In this document: positions 50,552 to 59,183 of the stretch, piece by piece | How the letters are laid out: every line of letters starts with the position of its first letter | Numbering within the stretch: the first letter of the stretch is position 1 | Source of the DNA: Burkholderia sp. | GTDB lineage: Bacteria > Pseudomonadota > Gammaproteobacteria > Burkholderiales > Burkholderiaceae | Assembly: GCA_031253835.1 (NCBI GenBank) | Contig: JAIRVP010000047.1 | Location: 1 to 64,000, forward strand | Direction of reading: 5' to 3' | DNA length: 64,000 nt | Made by a program: the position numbers and the translations under genes | The notes under the pieces: model-generated | Told to the model about the DNA's origin: nothing | What the model saw: the letters and a program-made list of their open reading frames with translations, nothing else | The model's database searches: none

Positions 50552-51844
50552 ATGCAATCTGCCGTCGTCGGCGCCGTGCGCGCGGCCGCCAGCCGTTACC
50601 GCTGGACCGTCTGTGCGCTGCTGTTTTTCGCGACCGTGATCAACTACATGGACCGGCAGATCCTCGGCCTGCTCGCGCCGATGCTCCAGCACGACATCGG
50701 CTGGAGCCAGGTGCAGTACGGCCGCATCGTGATGGCGTTTTCCGCGTTCTATGCGCTCGGCCTGCTCGGCTTCGGGCGGATCGTCGACTGGCTCGGCACG
50801 CGCGTGTCGTACGCGGTGGCGATGCTGGTGTGGAGCATCGCCGCGATGCTCCACGCGGCGGTCGGCTCGGTGACGGGCTTCGCGTTCGTGCGCGCGCTGC
50901 TCGGGATCGGCGAGGGCGGCAACTTCCCGGCCGCGATCAAGACGACGGCCGAATGGTTCCCGCGCCGCGAACGCGCGCTCGCCACCGGCATCTTCAACTC
51001 GGGCGCGAACATCGGCGCGGTGTTCGCACCGGCGATCATCCCGGCGATCGCGGTGGCCTACGGCTGGCGCGCGGCGTTCGTGATCATCGGCGCGATCGGC
51101 CTCGTGTGGCTCGCGGTGTGGCTCGTGTTCTATCGCCAGGCCGACACGCGCGCGCTCGCCGCGGAGTACGACGAGCCGCGTGACGAAGCCGAGGCGCTCG
51201 ACGCCGCGAACGCGAACGCCGGCGCGCCGCGCTGGGGCGAACTGATCCGCAAGCGCGAAACGTGGGCGTTCCTGATCGGCAAGTTCCTGACCGATCCGGT
51301 GTGGTGGTTCTACCTGTTCTGGCTGCCGAAGTGGCTCAACGAGTCGCGCGGGATGGACATGCAGCACATCGGCCTGCCGCTCGTCTGCATCTACGCGCTG
51401 ACGACGGTCGGCAGCATCGGCGGCGGCTGGCTGTCGTCGATGTTGCTGCGCGCGGGCTGGAGCGTGAACGGCGCGCGCAAGACGGCGATGCTGATCTGCG
51501 CTTGCTGCGTGCTGCCGATCGCGTTCGTATCGCAGGTGCAGAGCCTGTGGCCCGCGGTGCTGATCGTCGGCCTTGCCGCCGCCGCGCACCAGGGCTGGTC
51601 GGCGAACCTGTTCACGACGGCATCCGACCTGTTCCCGCGCCGTGCGGTCGCGTCGGTCGTCGGCATCGGCGGGATGGCCGGCTCGATCGGCGGCGTGCTG
51701 TTCTCGGAAGTGATCGGCCAGGTGCTGCAGCGCACGGGCCATTACTGGGTGCTGTTCGCGATCGGCGCGTCGGCCTACCTGATCGCGCTGGCCGTGATGC
51801 ACGTGCTCACGCCGAAGATGAAGCCCGCGAAACTCGACGCCTGA
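50552..51844 (+). CDS. MFS transporter of the hexuronate/phthalate-permease family
   Basis: A 430-residue MFS permease. The N-terminal helix motif is LLFFATVINYMDRQILGLLAP, followed by GFGRIVDWLGTRVSYAVAM with the loop between helices 2 and 3. Next come ALLGIGEGGNFPAAIKTTAEWFPRRERALATG, cut at residues 110-140, and GVLFSEVIGQVLQ near the end, all typical of anion:cation symporters of the ExuT/GudP type. Shared operators with uronate dehydrogenase and LacI indicate a hexuronate (galacturonate/glucuronate) substrate. I chose the ATG at 50552 because GGAG lies 6 bases upstream. A hairpin terminator follows. Confidence 0.9.
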   Translation: MQSAVVGAVRAAASRYRWTVCALLFFATVINYMDRQILGLLAPMLQHDIGWSQVQYGRIVMAFSAFYALGLLGFGRIVDWLGTRVSYAVAMLVWSIAAMLHAAVGSVTGFAFVRALLGIGEGGNFPAAIKTTAEWFPRRERALATGIFNSGANIGAVFAPAIIPAIAVAYGWRAAFVIIGAIGLVWLAVWLVFYRQADTRALAAEYDEPRDEAEALDAANANAGAPRWGELIRKRETWAFLIGKFLTDPVWWFYLFWLPKWLNESRGMDMQHIGLPLVCIYALTTVGSIGGGWLSSMLLRAGWSVNGARKTAMLICACCVLPIAFVSQVQSLWPAVLIVGLAAAAHQGWSANLFTTASDLFPRRAVASVVGIGGMAGSIGGVLFSEVIGQVLQRTGHYWVLFAIGASAYLIALAVMHVLTPKMKPAKLDA

Positions 51845-51861
51845 TTGCGTCCCGGCAAACG

Positions 51862-51892
51862 AACGCGCCGCCCTCGGGCGGCGCGTTTTCTT
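51862..51892 (+). terminator. Rho-independent terminator after the transporter gene
   Basis: Arms AACGCGCCGCC and GGCGGCGCGTT pair along 11 bp, followed by TTTTCTTT. The hairpin is 17 bases after the transporter stop and before the convergent LacI stop, so it may serve both genes. Confidence 0.8.
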
Positions 51893-51916
51893 TCGGCGAT
51901 CGGGAAGGGCGCGTGG

Positions 51917-52909
51917 TCAGCCGACCGACGCCGTCGATGCGCGCATGATCAGCCGCGGCTCGAACGTCGAATAGCTCGCATCGGTGCGGCCCGCGAGCGC
52001 GTCGATCAGCTTCTGCATCGCGAGCTCGCCCATGTTCTCGCTCTGGATGTCGACGGTCGTCAGCGCGGGCGCCGCGTACTCGCCGTACGGCACGTTGTCG
52101 ATGCCCGCGACCGACACGTCCTGCGGCAGCCGGAAGCCGAGCGACGCGGCTTCCTTCATGAAGCCGAGCGCGATCAGGTCGTTGTAGCAGATCACCGCTT
52201 GCGGGCGCTGCGGCCCGAGCATCACGCGCGAGCACGCGCGCTCGCCGGCTTCGGCGGTCGGCGCATGCGCGTCGTGCACGTCGAGCGTGAGCCCCGCTTC
52301 GGCGAGACAGTCGCGCGCGCCCTGGATCCGCTCGTCGTTCACGCGCGCGGTGCCGAAGCCGAGATACGCGATGCGTGTATGGCCGAGATTGAGCAGGTGA
52401 CGCGCGAGCATGTAGGTCGACAGCCGGTTGTCGATGCCGACGCTCGGAATCGGCAGGCCGGGGCTGCGACGCAGCAGCACGAGCGGCTTGTTGAGATCGA
52501 GCATCCAGCCGGCTTCGTCGTCGGGCATCCGCGTGCTGACGATCAGCCCGTCGACGCGCTGCGCGAGCGCCTCGATCAGCGAGCGTTCGCGCGCCTGGCT
52601 CTCTTCCGTATCGACGAGCAGCAGCGTGTAGTCGTGCTGCAGCGCGACGCGGTTCGCGCCTTTCACGACGTTCGTGAAGTGCGGGTTGCTGATGTCGAGG
52701 ATCACGAGGCCGATCGTGCGCGTGCGGCCGGTGATCATCGAACGCGCGAGCGGGTTCGAACGGTAGCCGAGACGCTCGATCGATTCCTTGAGCCGTGCCT
52801 CGACGGTCGGCGAGAAGCGCTGCGTGCCGTTCACGTACTTCGATACCGTCGCGACCGACACGCCGGCTTCCGCGGCTACGTCGCGGATCGTCGGGGAAAC
52901 TTTTTTCAT
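51917..52909 (-). CDS. LacI-family repressor of the uronate genes
   Basis: A 330-residue repressor. The N-terminal helix-turn-helix (TIRDVAAEAGVSVATVSKYV) is followed by a hinge helix (NPLARSMITG) and a periplasmic-binding-protein-like sugar domain (TIGLVILDISNPHFTNVVKG). The same operator palindrome occurs before the transporter, before this gene and before uronate dehydrogenase. So it most likely regulates all three and itself, relieved by a uronate or aldarate. The gene is transcribed away from uronate dehydrogenase. Confidence 0.94.
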   Translation of the reverse strand: MKKVSPTIRDVAAEAGVSVATVSKYVNGTQRFSPTVEARLKESIERLGYRSNPLARSMITGRTRTIGLVILDISNPHFTNVVKGANRVALQHDYTLLLVDTEESQARERSLIEALAQRVDGLIVSTRMPDDEAGWMLDLNKPLVLLRRSPGLPIPSVGIDNRLSTYMLARHLLNLGHTRIAYLGFGTARVNDERIQGARDCLAEAGLTLDVHDAHAPTAEAGERACSRVMLGPQRPQAVICYNDLIALGFMKEAASLGFRLPQDVSVAGIDNVPYGEYAAPALTTVDIQSENMGELAMQKLIDALAGRTDASYSTFEPRLIMRASTASVG

Positions 52910-52914
52910 TCGAA

Positions 52915-52928
52915 GGGTAACGTTTTCG
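52915..52928. promoter_or_regulatory. Weaker LacI-family operator before the repressor's own start
   Basis: GGGTAACGTTTTCG matches the 14-bp consensus at 11 positions, 5 bases upstream of the LacI start codon, suggesting autoregulation. Confidence 0.5.
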
Positions 52929-53050
52929 TTCTATTACGCCGGATTGTGTCAGAAAAAGCCGGCGCGCGGCCAGCCGTCGATATCGGGAAAGTGCGGATGG
53001 CCGAGAACGGGTTCGACCATTGACGTTCGACCGCGCCACCGCGTATAGTT

Positions 53051-53064
53051 GGAAAACGTTTTCC
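53051..53064. promoter_or_regulatory. Perfect LacI-family operator before uronate dehydrogenase
   Basis: GGAAAACGTTTTCC is a perfect 14-bp palindrome, 29 bases before the udh start codon. It is the strongest of the three related sites. Confidence 0.8.
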
Positions 53065-53093
53065 GATTTTGGTCTGAGATTCAAGGAGATTCG

Positions 53094-53930
53094 ATGAACG
53101 CCTCATCCACCGCCGCGCGCAAACCGTTCGGGCGCCTGCTGCTGACGGGCGCGGCCGGCAACCTCGGCCGCCAGTTGCGCGGCGCGCTCGCCGACTGGGC
53201 CGACGTCGTGCGCGTCAGCGACATCGCGGCGCTGGACGACGCGGCCGCGCACGAAGAAATCCGCGTGGCCGACCTGGCCGACCGGCCGGCCGTGATGGCG
53301 CTCGTCGAAGGCGTGGACGCGATCGTCCACCTCGGCGGCATTTCGGTCGATGCGCCGTTCGACGATCTGGTCGGCGCGAACATCACCGGCACGTACAACC
53401 TGTACGAAGCCGCGCGCAAGCACGGCGTGAAGCGCGTCGTGTTCGCGAGCTCGAACCATGCGATCGGTTTCCATCCGGTCACGGAAGTGCTCGACGCCGA
53501 TTCGCCGTTGCGCCCCGACAGCCTGTACGGCGTGACGAAGTGCTTCGGCGAATCGTTGTCGCGCTACTACTTCGACCGCTTCGGGATCGAGACGGTGTGC
53601 CTGCGGATCGGTTCGTCGTTCGAAGTGCCGAAGAATCCGCGCATGCTCGTCACGTTCCTCAGCTATCGCGACTTCATCGAGCTCGTGCGCTGCTCGCTGC
53701 TGACGAACCGCGTCGGGCACGCGATCGTCTACGGCGCGTCGGACAACCCGGTGAAGTGGTGGGACAACACGAAGGCCGGCTTCCTGGGCTTCCGCCCGCG
53801 CGACAGCTCCGAGCAGTTCGCCGGGCTGTTTCCGGTGACGGCGCCGACCGCCGAGTACGACGATCCCGCGCAGCGCTTCCAGGGCGGCGGCTTCGTCGTC
53901 GGCGAGCCGATGGAGCGGAAGGCATCGTAA
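53094..53930 (+). CDS. udh: Uronate dehydrogenase
   Basis: A 278-residue NAD-dependent short-chain (extended) dehydrogenase that oxidises galacturonate or glucuronate to the aldaric acid lactone. It has the NAD motif LLLTGAAGNLGRQLRG, HLGGISVDAPFDDL, the catalytic YxxxK in SLYGVTKCFGESL, and CLRIGSSFE. The start ATG 53094 has AAGGAG 5 bases before it; an upstream ATG at 53049 overlaps the operator. It shares a LacI operator with the transporter and repressor genes. It opens the oxidative uronate route. Confidence 0.88.
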   Translation: MNASSTAARKPFGRLLLTGAAGNLGRQLRGALADWADVVRVSDIAALDDAAAHEEIRVADLADRPAVMALVEGVDAIVHLGGISVDAPFDDLVGANITGTYNLYEAARKHGVKRVVFASSNHAIGFHPVTEVLDADSPLRPDSLYGVTKCFGESLSRYYFDRFGIETVCLRIGSSFEVPKNPRMLVTFLSYRDFIELVRCSLLTNRVGHAIVYGASDNPVKWWDNTKAGFLGFRPRDSSEQFAGLFPVTAPTAEYDDPAQRFQGGGFVVGEPMERKAS

Positions 53931-53958
53931 GCGTTGCCGGCGTCGGCGGCGTCCTGAC

Positions 53959-54279
53959 TCAGCGCAGGATGTCCGTCGCCTTGTGCCGTTCGTCGACGCC
54001 GTCGATCAGGATCAGCGGGCCGCTCGCGTGCCGGGCACGCAGCGGCTGGATCTGTCGGTACGCATCCGATTCGTACCATGTACGCGCCGTGTCGAGATCG
54101 GGAAACGCGATCGCGACCAGGTCGCCGCGCCACACGCCTTCGCGCACCGCCGGCCGTGCGCCGTGAATCACGAAATGGCCGTCATACGGCGCGAGCGTGC
54201 CGTCGATGCGTTCGAGGTATTCGACGATGTCGTCGCACATGTCGACGTCGTGCAGGTGGGCGATGGCGTAGGCGGTCAT
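53959..54279 (-). CDS. DUF1330-family protein
   Basis: A 106-residue small cytosolic dimeric alpha/beta protein (ferredoxin-like). DUF1330 members share VEYLERIDGTLAPYDGHFVIHG near the start and IAFPDLDTARTWYESDAYR in the middle, both visible here. The function is unknown. I chose the start at 54279 (MTAYAIAHL) because GGAG lies 6 bases upstream. Confidence 0.85.
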   Translation of the reverse strand: MTAYAIAHLHDVDMCDDIVEYLERIDGTLAPYDGHFVIHGARPAVREGVWRGDLVAIAFPDLDTARTWYESDAYRQIQPLRARHASGPLILIDGVDERHKATDILR

Positions 54280-54411
54280 GGCGGGCTCCGTGGCGTGACG
54301 CGGTTCGTGAGTCGATGGCGCCATGATCGCGGCGCGGGCGGCGCGCGTCGATTACCTGCGACGTAAGCCAATCCTCACATCCGCGCCCGCCTCGCCGTCA
54401 GCCCGTCGCTG

Positions 54412-55107
54412 TCAACGTTTGCGGCAAGCCGGATCGCTGTCTCGCCGTTCGGCAGAATCGCACCAGTAACTCGGCCGCCACGCCTCGAACGAAACGACCT
54501 TCGCCGCATTGGCGCGCGTGACGCGTACCGGGTCGGCCTTCAGCGCATCGCCGTCCTGCTCGTAGTTGAATTTCCAGTTCCGGAACACTTCGCGATGGAA
54601 CACCCACGTGCGGTGCGCGACCTCGTAGCGGAACGTCACGCGGTCGCGCCAGTGGTTGTGTCCCGCGAATACGCCCTGTTCGACCGTGAACGTGCGAGGC
54701 TCGACCGTGAGCGCATTTTCGGCGACGCCGTCGAGATACGGGTCGCCCATCCCGCCTTCGTCGGCTTTCATTATCACGGTGTCGTTGCGGGCTGCCAGCC
54801 GGTAGCGGCCGTTCGCGCCCTGCAGGAAGATCAGCAGCGGGCGCAGCGACGGCGAATGCATCGAATCGCCGGGTTGATGCGCGACGACGACGTAACCGTT
54901 GCGCGTGCCGTCGGTCAGTCGCCCCGACGCGGCATCCAGCGCTTCGTAGCCGGCGGGCAACTGCGCGACGATGTCGGCCGGCAGGTCGGAGGTGTCCGGG
55001 CAACGGATCGACGAATGCGTGTCGTCGCAGGTCGCGGCAAAGACATTGCCGATGCCGAACGTCAGCAGCGCGCCGACGAGAAATCCTCTGATACGGGGGA
55101 TCGTCAT
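54412..55107 (-). CDS. Exported hypothetical protein
   Basis: A 231-residue protein with a signal peptide (IRGFLVGALLTFGIGNVFA, cleavage after VFA). The mature part starts with paired cysteines and ends SYWCDSAERRDSDPACRKR, suggesting disulfides in the periplasm. It belongs to no family I recognise. It is transcribed from a start at 55107. A MerR gene lies upstream in the same direction, 70 bases away. Confidence 0.65.
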   Translation of the reverse strand: MTIPRIRGFLVGALLTFGIGNVFAATCDDTHSSIRCPDTSDLPADIVAQLPAGYEALDAASGRLTDGTRNGYVVVAHQPGDSMHSPSLRPLLIFLQGANGRYRLAARNDTVIMKADEGGMGDPYLDGVAENALTVEPRTFTVEQGVFAGHNHWRDRVTFRYEVAHRTWVFHREVFRNWKFNYEQDGDALKADPVRVTRANAAKVVSFEAWRPSYWCDSAERRDSDPACRKR

Positions 55108-55177
55108 GCGGATAGGGTGGGTATGAGGGGGCGCAGTGGAAGCGCGGGTTGATCGATAGGGGAGCCCGTGGAGCCCG

Positions 55178-55636
55178 TCACGCGCGCTTGCGCGCCGGCC
55201 GCACGACGGGCGCGGGCTCCAGCGGCTGGCTGGCCTGCTCGCAGAGCCGGTCGAGCATCCGTTGCGCGGCGCCCGCGCAATCCTCGCCTTCGGGCTTGTT
55301 CTCGATTTCGTCGATCAGCGTTTCCAGATGCTGCCGGTTCTGCACGAGACGCCGCTCGAGCAGCGCGATTTCGTCGACCTTGTGCCGCAGCGCGACCAGC
55401 AGTTCGTCGCGCGGCCACGCGCCGAGATCGGGCGGCAGCACCGCGCGGATTTCGTCGAGCGCGAAGCCCGCGCGCTGCGCGCGGTCGATGATCGCGAGCC
55501 GCGTCAACGCTTCCGACCCGTATTCCCGATAGCCGTTTGCCTGGCGGCGGGCCGGTTCGAGCAGCCCGCTCGCTTCGTAGAAACGGATGCGCGACGCCGC
55601 GAGGCCGCTCGCCTTCGCCAGTTCGCCGATTTTCAT
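55178..55636 (-). CDS. MerR-family transcriptional regulator
   Basis: A 152-residue MerR regulator. The winged helix-turn-helix (MKIGELAKASGLAASRIRFY) is followed by the second DNA-contact region (YREYGSEALTRLAIIDRAQRAGFALDEIR). A C-terminal dimerisation coiled coil runs about residues 80-120. No clear metal-binding Cys pattern is present; one Cys (EDCAG) lies near the tail. The start at 55636 has GGAG 6 bases upstream. Divergent transcription and the long-spacer promoter in between point to control of the old-yellow-enzyme gene. Confidence 0.92.
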   Translation of the reverse strand: MKIGELAKASGLAASRIRFYEASGLLEPARRQANGYREYGSEALTRLAIIDRAQRAGFALDEIRAVLPPDLGAWPRDELLVALRHKVDEIALLERRLVQNRQHLETLIDEIENKPEGEDCAGAAQRMLDRLCEQASQPLEPAPVVRPARKRA

Positions 55637-55654
55637 GGTGTGCTCCAAAAAGGC

Positions 55655-55685
55655 TTGACCTTAAAGTTGACTTTAAAGTTATCGT
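55655..55685 (+). promoter_or_regulatory. MerR-type promoter with 19-bp spacer for the flavin oxidoreductase
   Basis: TTGACC (55655-55660), a 19-bp spacer and TATCGT (55680-55685). A dyad, CCTTAAAGT-TG-ACTTTAAAG (55659-55678), 8 of 9 positions matching, occupies the spacer. This is the over-long spacer that MerR regulators untwist. The MerR gene lies immediately on the other side. Confidence 0.75.
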
Positions 55686-55713
55686 GGGTCATCGTCAATC
55701 GAGGATGTTCCCC

Positions 55714-56958
55714 ATGAATCTGTTTGCGCCCCTCACACTGCCCAACGGGGCGGTGATTCCGAACCGTCTGGCCAAGGCCGCGATGGAAGAGAACATGGCC
55801 GATGCGGACCACGCACCGTCCGACGCATTGCTGCGCCTGTACCAGGCGTGGGCCGACGGCCAGGTCGGCCTGATCCTGACCGGCAACGTGATGGTGGACG
55901 GCCGCGCGATGACGGGGCCGAACGGCGTCGTGCTCGAGAGCGGCGCGCATCTCGACCGCTTCCGCCGCTGGGCGCAGATCGCGCGCTCGGGCGGCGCGCA
56001 CGTGTGGATGCAGATCAATCATCCGGGGCGCCAGATGCAGGCCGCGCTCGGCCAGACGACGCTCGCGCCGTCGGCCGTGCCGCTCGCGCTCGGCGCGCTG
56101 TCGAAGCAGTTCCCGGTGCCGAAGGAAATGACGGAAGCCGATATCCGCGACGTGCAGCAGCGCTTCGTGCGCGCCGCGCAGCTCGCCGAGCAAAGCGGCT
56201 TCACCGGCGTGCAGGTTCACGCGGCGCACGGCTATCTGCTGAGCCAGTTCCTGTCGCCGCTGACGAATCGCCGGCAGGACCAGTGGGGCGGCAGCATCGA
56301 GAATCGCGCGCGCCTGCTGCTCGATATCGTGAAGGCCGTGCGCGCGACGGTGTCGCCGGAATTCGTCGTTGCCGTGAAGCTGAACTCGGCCGATTTCCAG
56401 CGCGGCGGCTTCAGTGCGGACGACGCGAAGCGCGTGGTCGAATTGCTGAATCCGCTCGACGTCGATCTCGTCGAGCTGTCGGGCGGCAGCTATGAAGTGC
56501 CGGCGATGCAGGGCGAGGCACGCGACGGGCGCACGCTGGCGCGCGAAGCGTATTTCCTCGAATTCGCGCGCGACATCACGGCCGTTGCGCGAATGCCGCT
56601 GATGGTCACGGGCGGGATCCGGCGTCGTGCGGTGGCCGAGCAGGTGGTGAGCAGCGGCGTGGCGATGGTCGGCATTGCGACCGCGCTGTCGATCGACCCG
56701 AACCTGCCGCGCGACTGGCGCGCGGGCAAGGACAGCGCGCCGGTGCTGCAGCCGATCCGCTGGAAGAACAAGGCACTGGGCGCGCTGGCCAACATGGCCG
56801 TCGTCAAGTTCCAGCTCACGCGGCTCAGCGAAGGGCGGCGCACGCACCCGCAGGTGTCGCCGCTGCGCGCCCTGGTGCGGCAGCAACTGGCCGCGCAGTG
56901 CCAGACGCGGCGCTACCGGAAGTGGATGGCGGGGCGCGCGGCGGGCACGCGTGCATGA
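55714..56958 (+). CDS. Old yellow enzyme-family NADH:flavin oxidoreductase
   Basis: A 414-residue TIM-barrel flavoenzyme that reduces activated alkenes or enones with NAD(P)H. It begins LFAPLTLPNGAVIPNRLAKAAM, has HPGRQMQAALGQTTLAPSAVPL, the active-site pair in QVHAAHGYLLSQFLSPLTNRR, and GGSIENRARLLLDI (FMN contacts). ATG 55714 has GAGG 9 bases before it. It is controlled by the divergent MerR gene. The C-terminal 60 residues are an extension rich in Arg. The physiological substrate is unknown. Confidence 0.9.
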   Translation: MNLFAPLTLPNGAVIPNRLAKAAMEENMADADHAPSDALLRLYQAWADGQVGLILTGNVMVDGRAMTGPNGVVLESGAHLDRFRRWAQIARSGGAHVWMQINHPGRQMQAALGQTTLAPSAVPLALGALSKQFPVPKEMTEADIRDVQQRFVRAAQLAEQSGFTGVQVHAAHGYLLSQFLSPLTNRRQDQWGGSIENRARLLLDIVKAVRATVSPEFVVAVKLNSADFQRGGFSADDAKRVVELLNPLDVDLVELSGGSYEVPAMQGEARDGRTLAREAYFLEFARDITAVARMPLMVTGGIRRRAVAEQVVSSGVAMVGIATALSIDPNLPRDWRAGKDSAPVLQPIRWKNKALGALANMAVVKFQLTRLSEGRRTHPQVSPLRALVRQQLAAQCQTRRYRKWMAGRAAGTRA

Positions 56959-56975
56959 CGAGCGGGTGCGTGCCT

Positions 56976-57014
56976 GCGGCGGCGCGGCCGGAGACCGGCC
57001 GGCCGCGCCGCCGC
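56976..57014. terminator. Bidirectional terminator hairpin
   Basis: Arms at 56976-56989 and 57001-57014 pair along 14 bp, all G-C apart from nothing else, around an 11-base loop. It lies between the convergent flavin-oxidoreductase and TonB-receptor genes. No T-run is obvious. Confidence 0.6.
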
Positions 57015-57024
57015 GCACGTACCG

Positions 57025-59142
57025 TCAGAACCGGTAGTTCGCGAGCACCTCGAACCGCCGGTCGTTGCCGAGCAGGTACTGCGTCTCGTTGTAGTACGCG
57101 GACTGCACGTAGCGGCGGTTGAACACGTTGTACGCGCGTGCGGTGATCGTCGTGTCCTTGCGCGGCTTCCACGCGAGGCCGAGGTCGACGGTCGTGTACG
57201 ACGGCATCACGAGCTGGTTCGCGGTATCGGCGAAGCGCTTGCCGACGTACTTGACGCCCGCGATGCCCGTCCAGTCCGGCGCGAAGCGCCAGCTCACCCA
57301 CAGGTTCGCGAGCCGCTGCGGCACCGACACCGGCACGTTGCCCGCGCGCGACACCGTCGTGCCGCCGGACGACTGCTGGAAATCGTCGTACTTCGCGCGC
57401 AGGATCGACACGTTCGCGTCGACGCGCCAGTCCTTCGCGATCTCCGCGCCGACCGTCGCCTCGAGCCCGCGCGACGACTGCCGGCCGACCTGGATCGACT
57501 GGTTCGGGTTCACCGGATCGGCCGTCAACAGGTTGCTCTTCACGATCCGGTACGCGGCGAGCGTCCATTCCGCCTTGCCGTCGAGGAACGACTGCTTCAC
57601 GCCGATCTCGATCTGCTTGCCGGTCGCGAGCGTGAAGTTCGCCTTCGACGCATTCAGCGACAGCAGCGAGCTGACCGGATCGGCCGACACCGAGTACTGG
57701 CCATACACGGCGAGACCGGGCCGCACGTCGTACACGGTGCCGATGCGCCAGCCGGTGTTCGCGAACACCTTCGTGAAGGCGCCGCCGTTCACGAGATCGT
57801 CGCGGTTCACGCTCGCGTGGTCGTAGCGCAGGCCGCCGATCACCGACCAGCGCGGCGTGATCTCGAGCCGGTTCTCCGCGAACAGCGCGTACTGGTTCGA
57901 CTGGCTGCGGTACTTCGGAACGGTACCGGCCGTGTTGATGAAACTGCCCGGGTCGAAGTTGAACGGATCGACCGTCGACGTGCCCGAATACGGCGAGTTG
58001 TTGTCGTGCTGGAACGTCGTGTGGTTGAACTCGAAGCCGGTCGAGAACGTGTTGCGCATGCCGAGCAGCGCGCTGCCGACGGTGGCCGTCGTCACGTTGC
58101 CGTACTGTTCCTGGTCGTGGAAGATCTCCGTGTAGCTGCTGCGCCGGACCTGCGCGGTCGACGGCAGGTACGTGTAGTACTCGGCGTCCTTCCAGTGACG
58201 GTTGCTCTTCATCCGGTACAGCGTCGTCGTCACGTTCAGGCTGTCGCTCGGCTGCCAGTTCGCCGCCACGGTGGCCCAGCTGTCGCGGAACGCGATGTCG
58301 CTGTCGCCGGCGTTGTAGTTCTTCTTGTCGAGCGCGCGATCGCGCGCGCCGTTCACGAGCGGCACGCCGAAATACTGCATCGGGTGCATGAAGCCCTGCG
58401 CGTACGACGCCGTCACATACAGGTCGGGCGTCACGTCGTAGCGCAGCGCGCCGGAGACCGACAGGTTGCGCGAATCGCCGCGGTCGACCCAGTTCGACGA
58501 GCGGTTGCCGCTGATGTCGAAGCGGTACGACAGCTTGTCGTTGATCGCGCCGCCGCTGCCGAACGCGGCCCGCGCCGTGCCCTCGGTGCCGCCGCCGACC
58601 TGCAGCTCGTTGCGGATCGGCGTGCGCGCCGGCTTCTTCGGCACGATGTTGACCACGCCGCCGATCGCGCCTTCGCCGTAGATCACCGAAGCGGGGCCGC
58701 GCAGCACGTCGATATGGTCGACCGACCACGTGTCGAACGGGAACGTGACGCCGATCGCGCCGTACGGGCGTACGCCGTCGTAGAGCTGCGTGACCGACGA
58801 TGCGCCGACGAAGCCGCGCGCACCGAGCTCCGAATTGCCGTTGCCGGGATGCGGCGACGCGCTGATGCCGGCGGCGCGGCTGACTGCGTCGATGATCGAA
58901 CTGTCGCCGCGCGTGTCGAGCGTCGCGCGGTTGATCTGCTCGACGCTCGCGGGTGTTTCGAGCGACGACAGCCCGAGATGGCTGCCGGTGTCGAGCGGTT
59001 GCGTGAGCGCGGGCGCTTTCTGCGCATCGACGCGGATCGGGGCGAGCGTCGTGCCGGTGCGGTCGACGCCGCTTTCCTGTGCCTGCCCGGCCGGTGAGAA
59101 GGCCGCCAGCACGGCGGCGGGCAGCATCAATCTGAACTTCAT
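57025..59142 (-). CDS. TonB-dependent outer-membrane receptor
   Basis: A 705-residue receptor with a signal peptide (RLMLPAAVLAAFSPAGQA), a plug domain (GDSSIIDAVSRAAGIS then DVLRGPASVIYGEGAIGGVVNIV) and a C-terminal barrel ending NDRRFEVLANYRF with the terminal Phe. Siderophore-receptor-like ferric binding is likely. It is followed downstream by a PepSY membrane protein and a DUF2946 protein upstream in the same direction, a combination seen with iron or copper uptake. I chose the ATG at 59142 because the signal peptide begins there and GGAAAC precedes it. Confidence 0.9.
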   Translation of the reverse strand: MKFRLMLPAAVLAAFSPAGQAQESGVDRTGTTLAPIRVDAQKAPALTQPLDTGSHLGLSSLETPASVEQINRATLDTRGDSSIIDAVSRAAGISASPHPGNGNSELGARGFVGASSVTQLYDGVRPYGAIGVTFPFDTWSVDHIDVLRGPASVIYGEGAIGGVVNIVPKKPARTPIRNELQVGGGTEGTARAAFGSGGAINDKLSYRFDISGNRSSNWVDRGDSRNLSVSGALRYDVTPDLYVTASYAQGFMHPMQYFGVPLVNGARDRALDKKNYNAGDSDIAFRDSWATVAANWQPSDSLNVTTTLYRMKSNRHWKDAEYYTYLPSTAQVRRSSYTEIFHDQEQYGNVTTATVGSALLGMRNTFSTGFEFNHTTFQHDNNSPYSGTSTVDPFNFDPGSFINTAGTVPKYRSQSNQYALFAENRLEITPRWSVIGGLRYDHASVNRDDLVNGGAFTKVFANTGWRIGTVYDVRPGLAVYGQYSVSADPVSSLLSLNASKANFTLATGKQIEIGVKQSFLDGKAEWTLAAYRIVKSNLLTADPVNPNQSIQVGRQSSRGLEATVGAEIAKDWRVDANVSILRAKYDDFQQSSGGTTVSRAGNVPVSVPQRLANLWVSWRFAPDWTGIAGVKYVGKRFADTANQLVMPSYTTVDLGLAWKPRKDTTITARAYNVFNRRYVQSAYYNETQYLLGNDRRFEVLANYRF

Positions 59143-59183
59143 TGTTTCGGTTTCCTTCGAATGGGGGGAAGCGCTGGCGTCGA

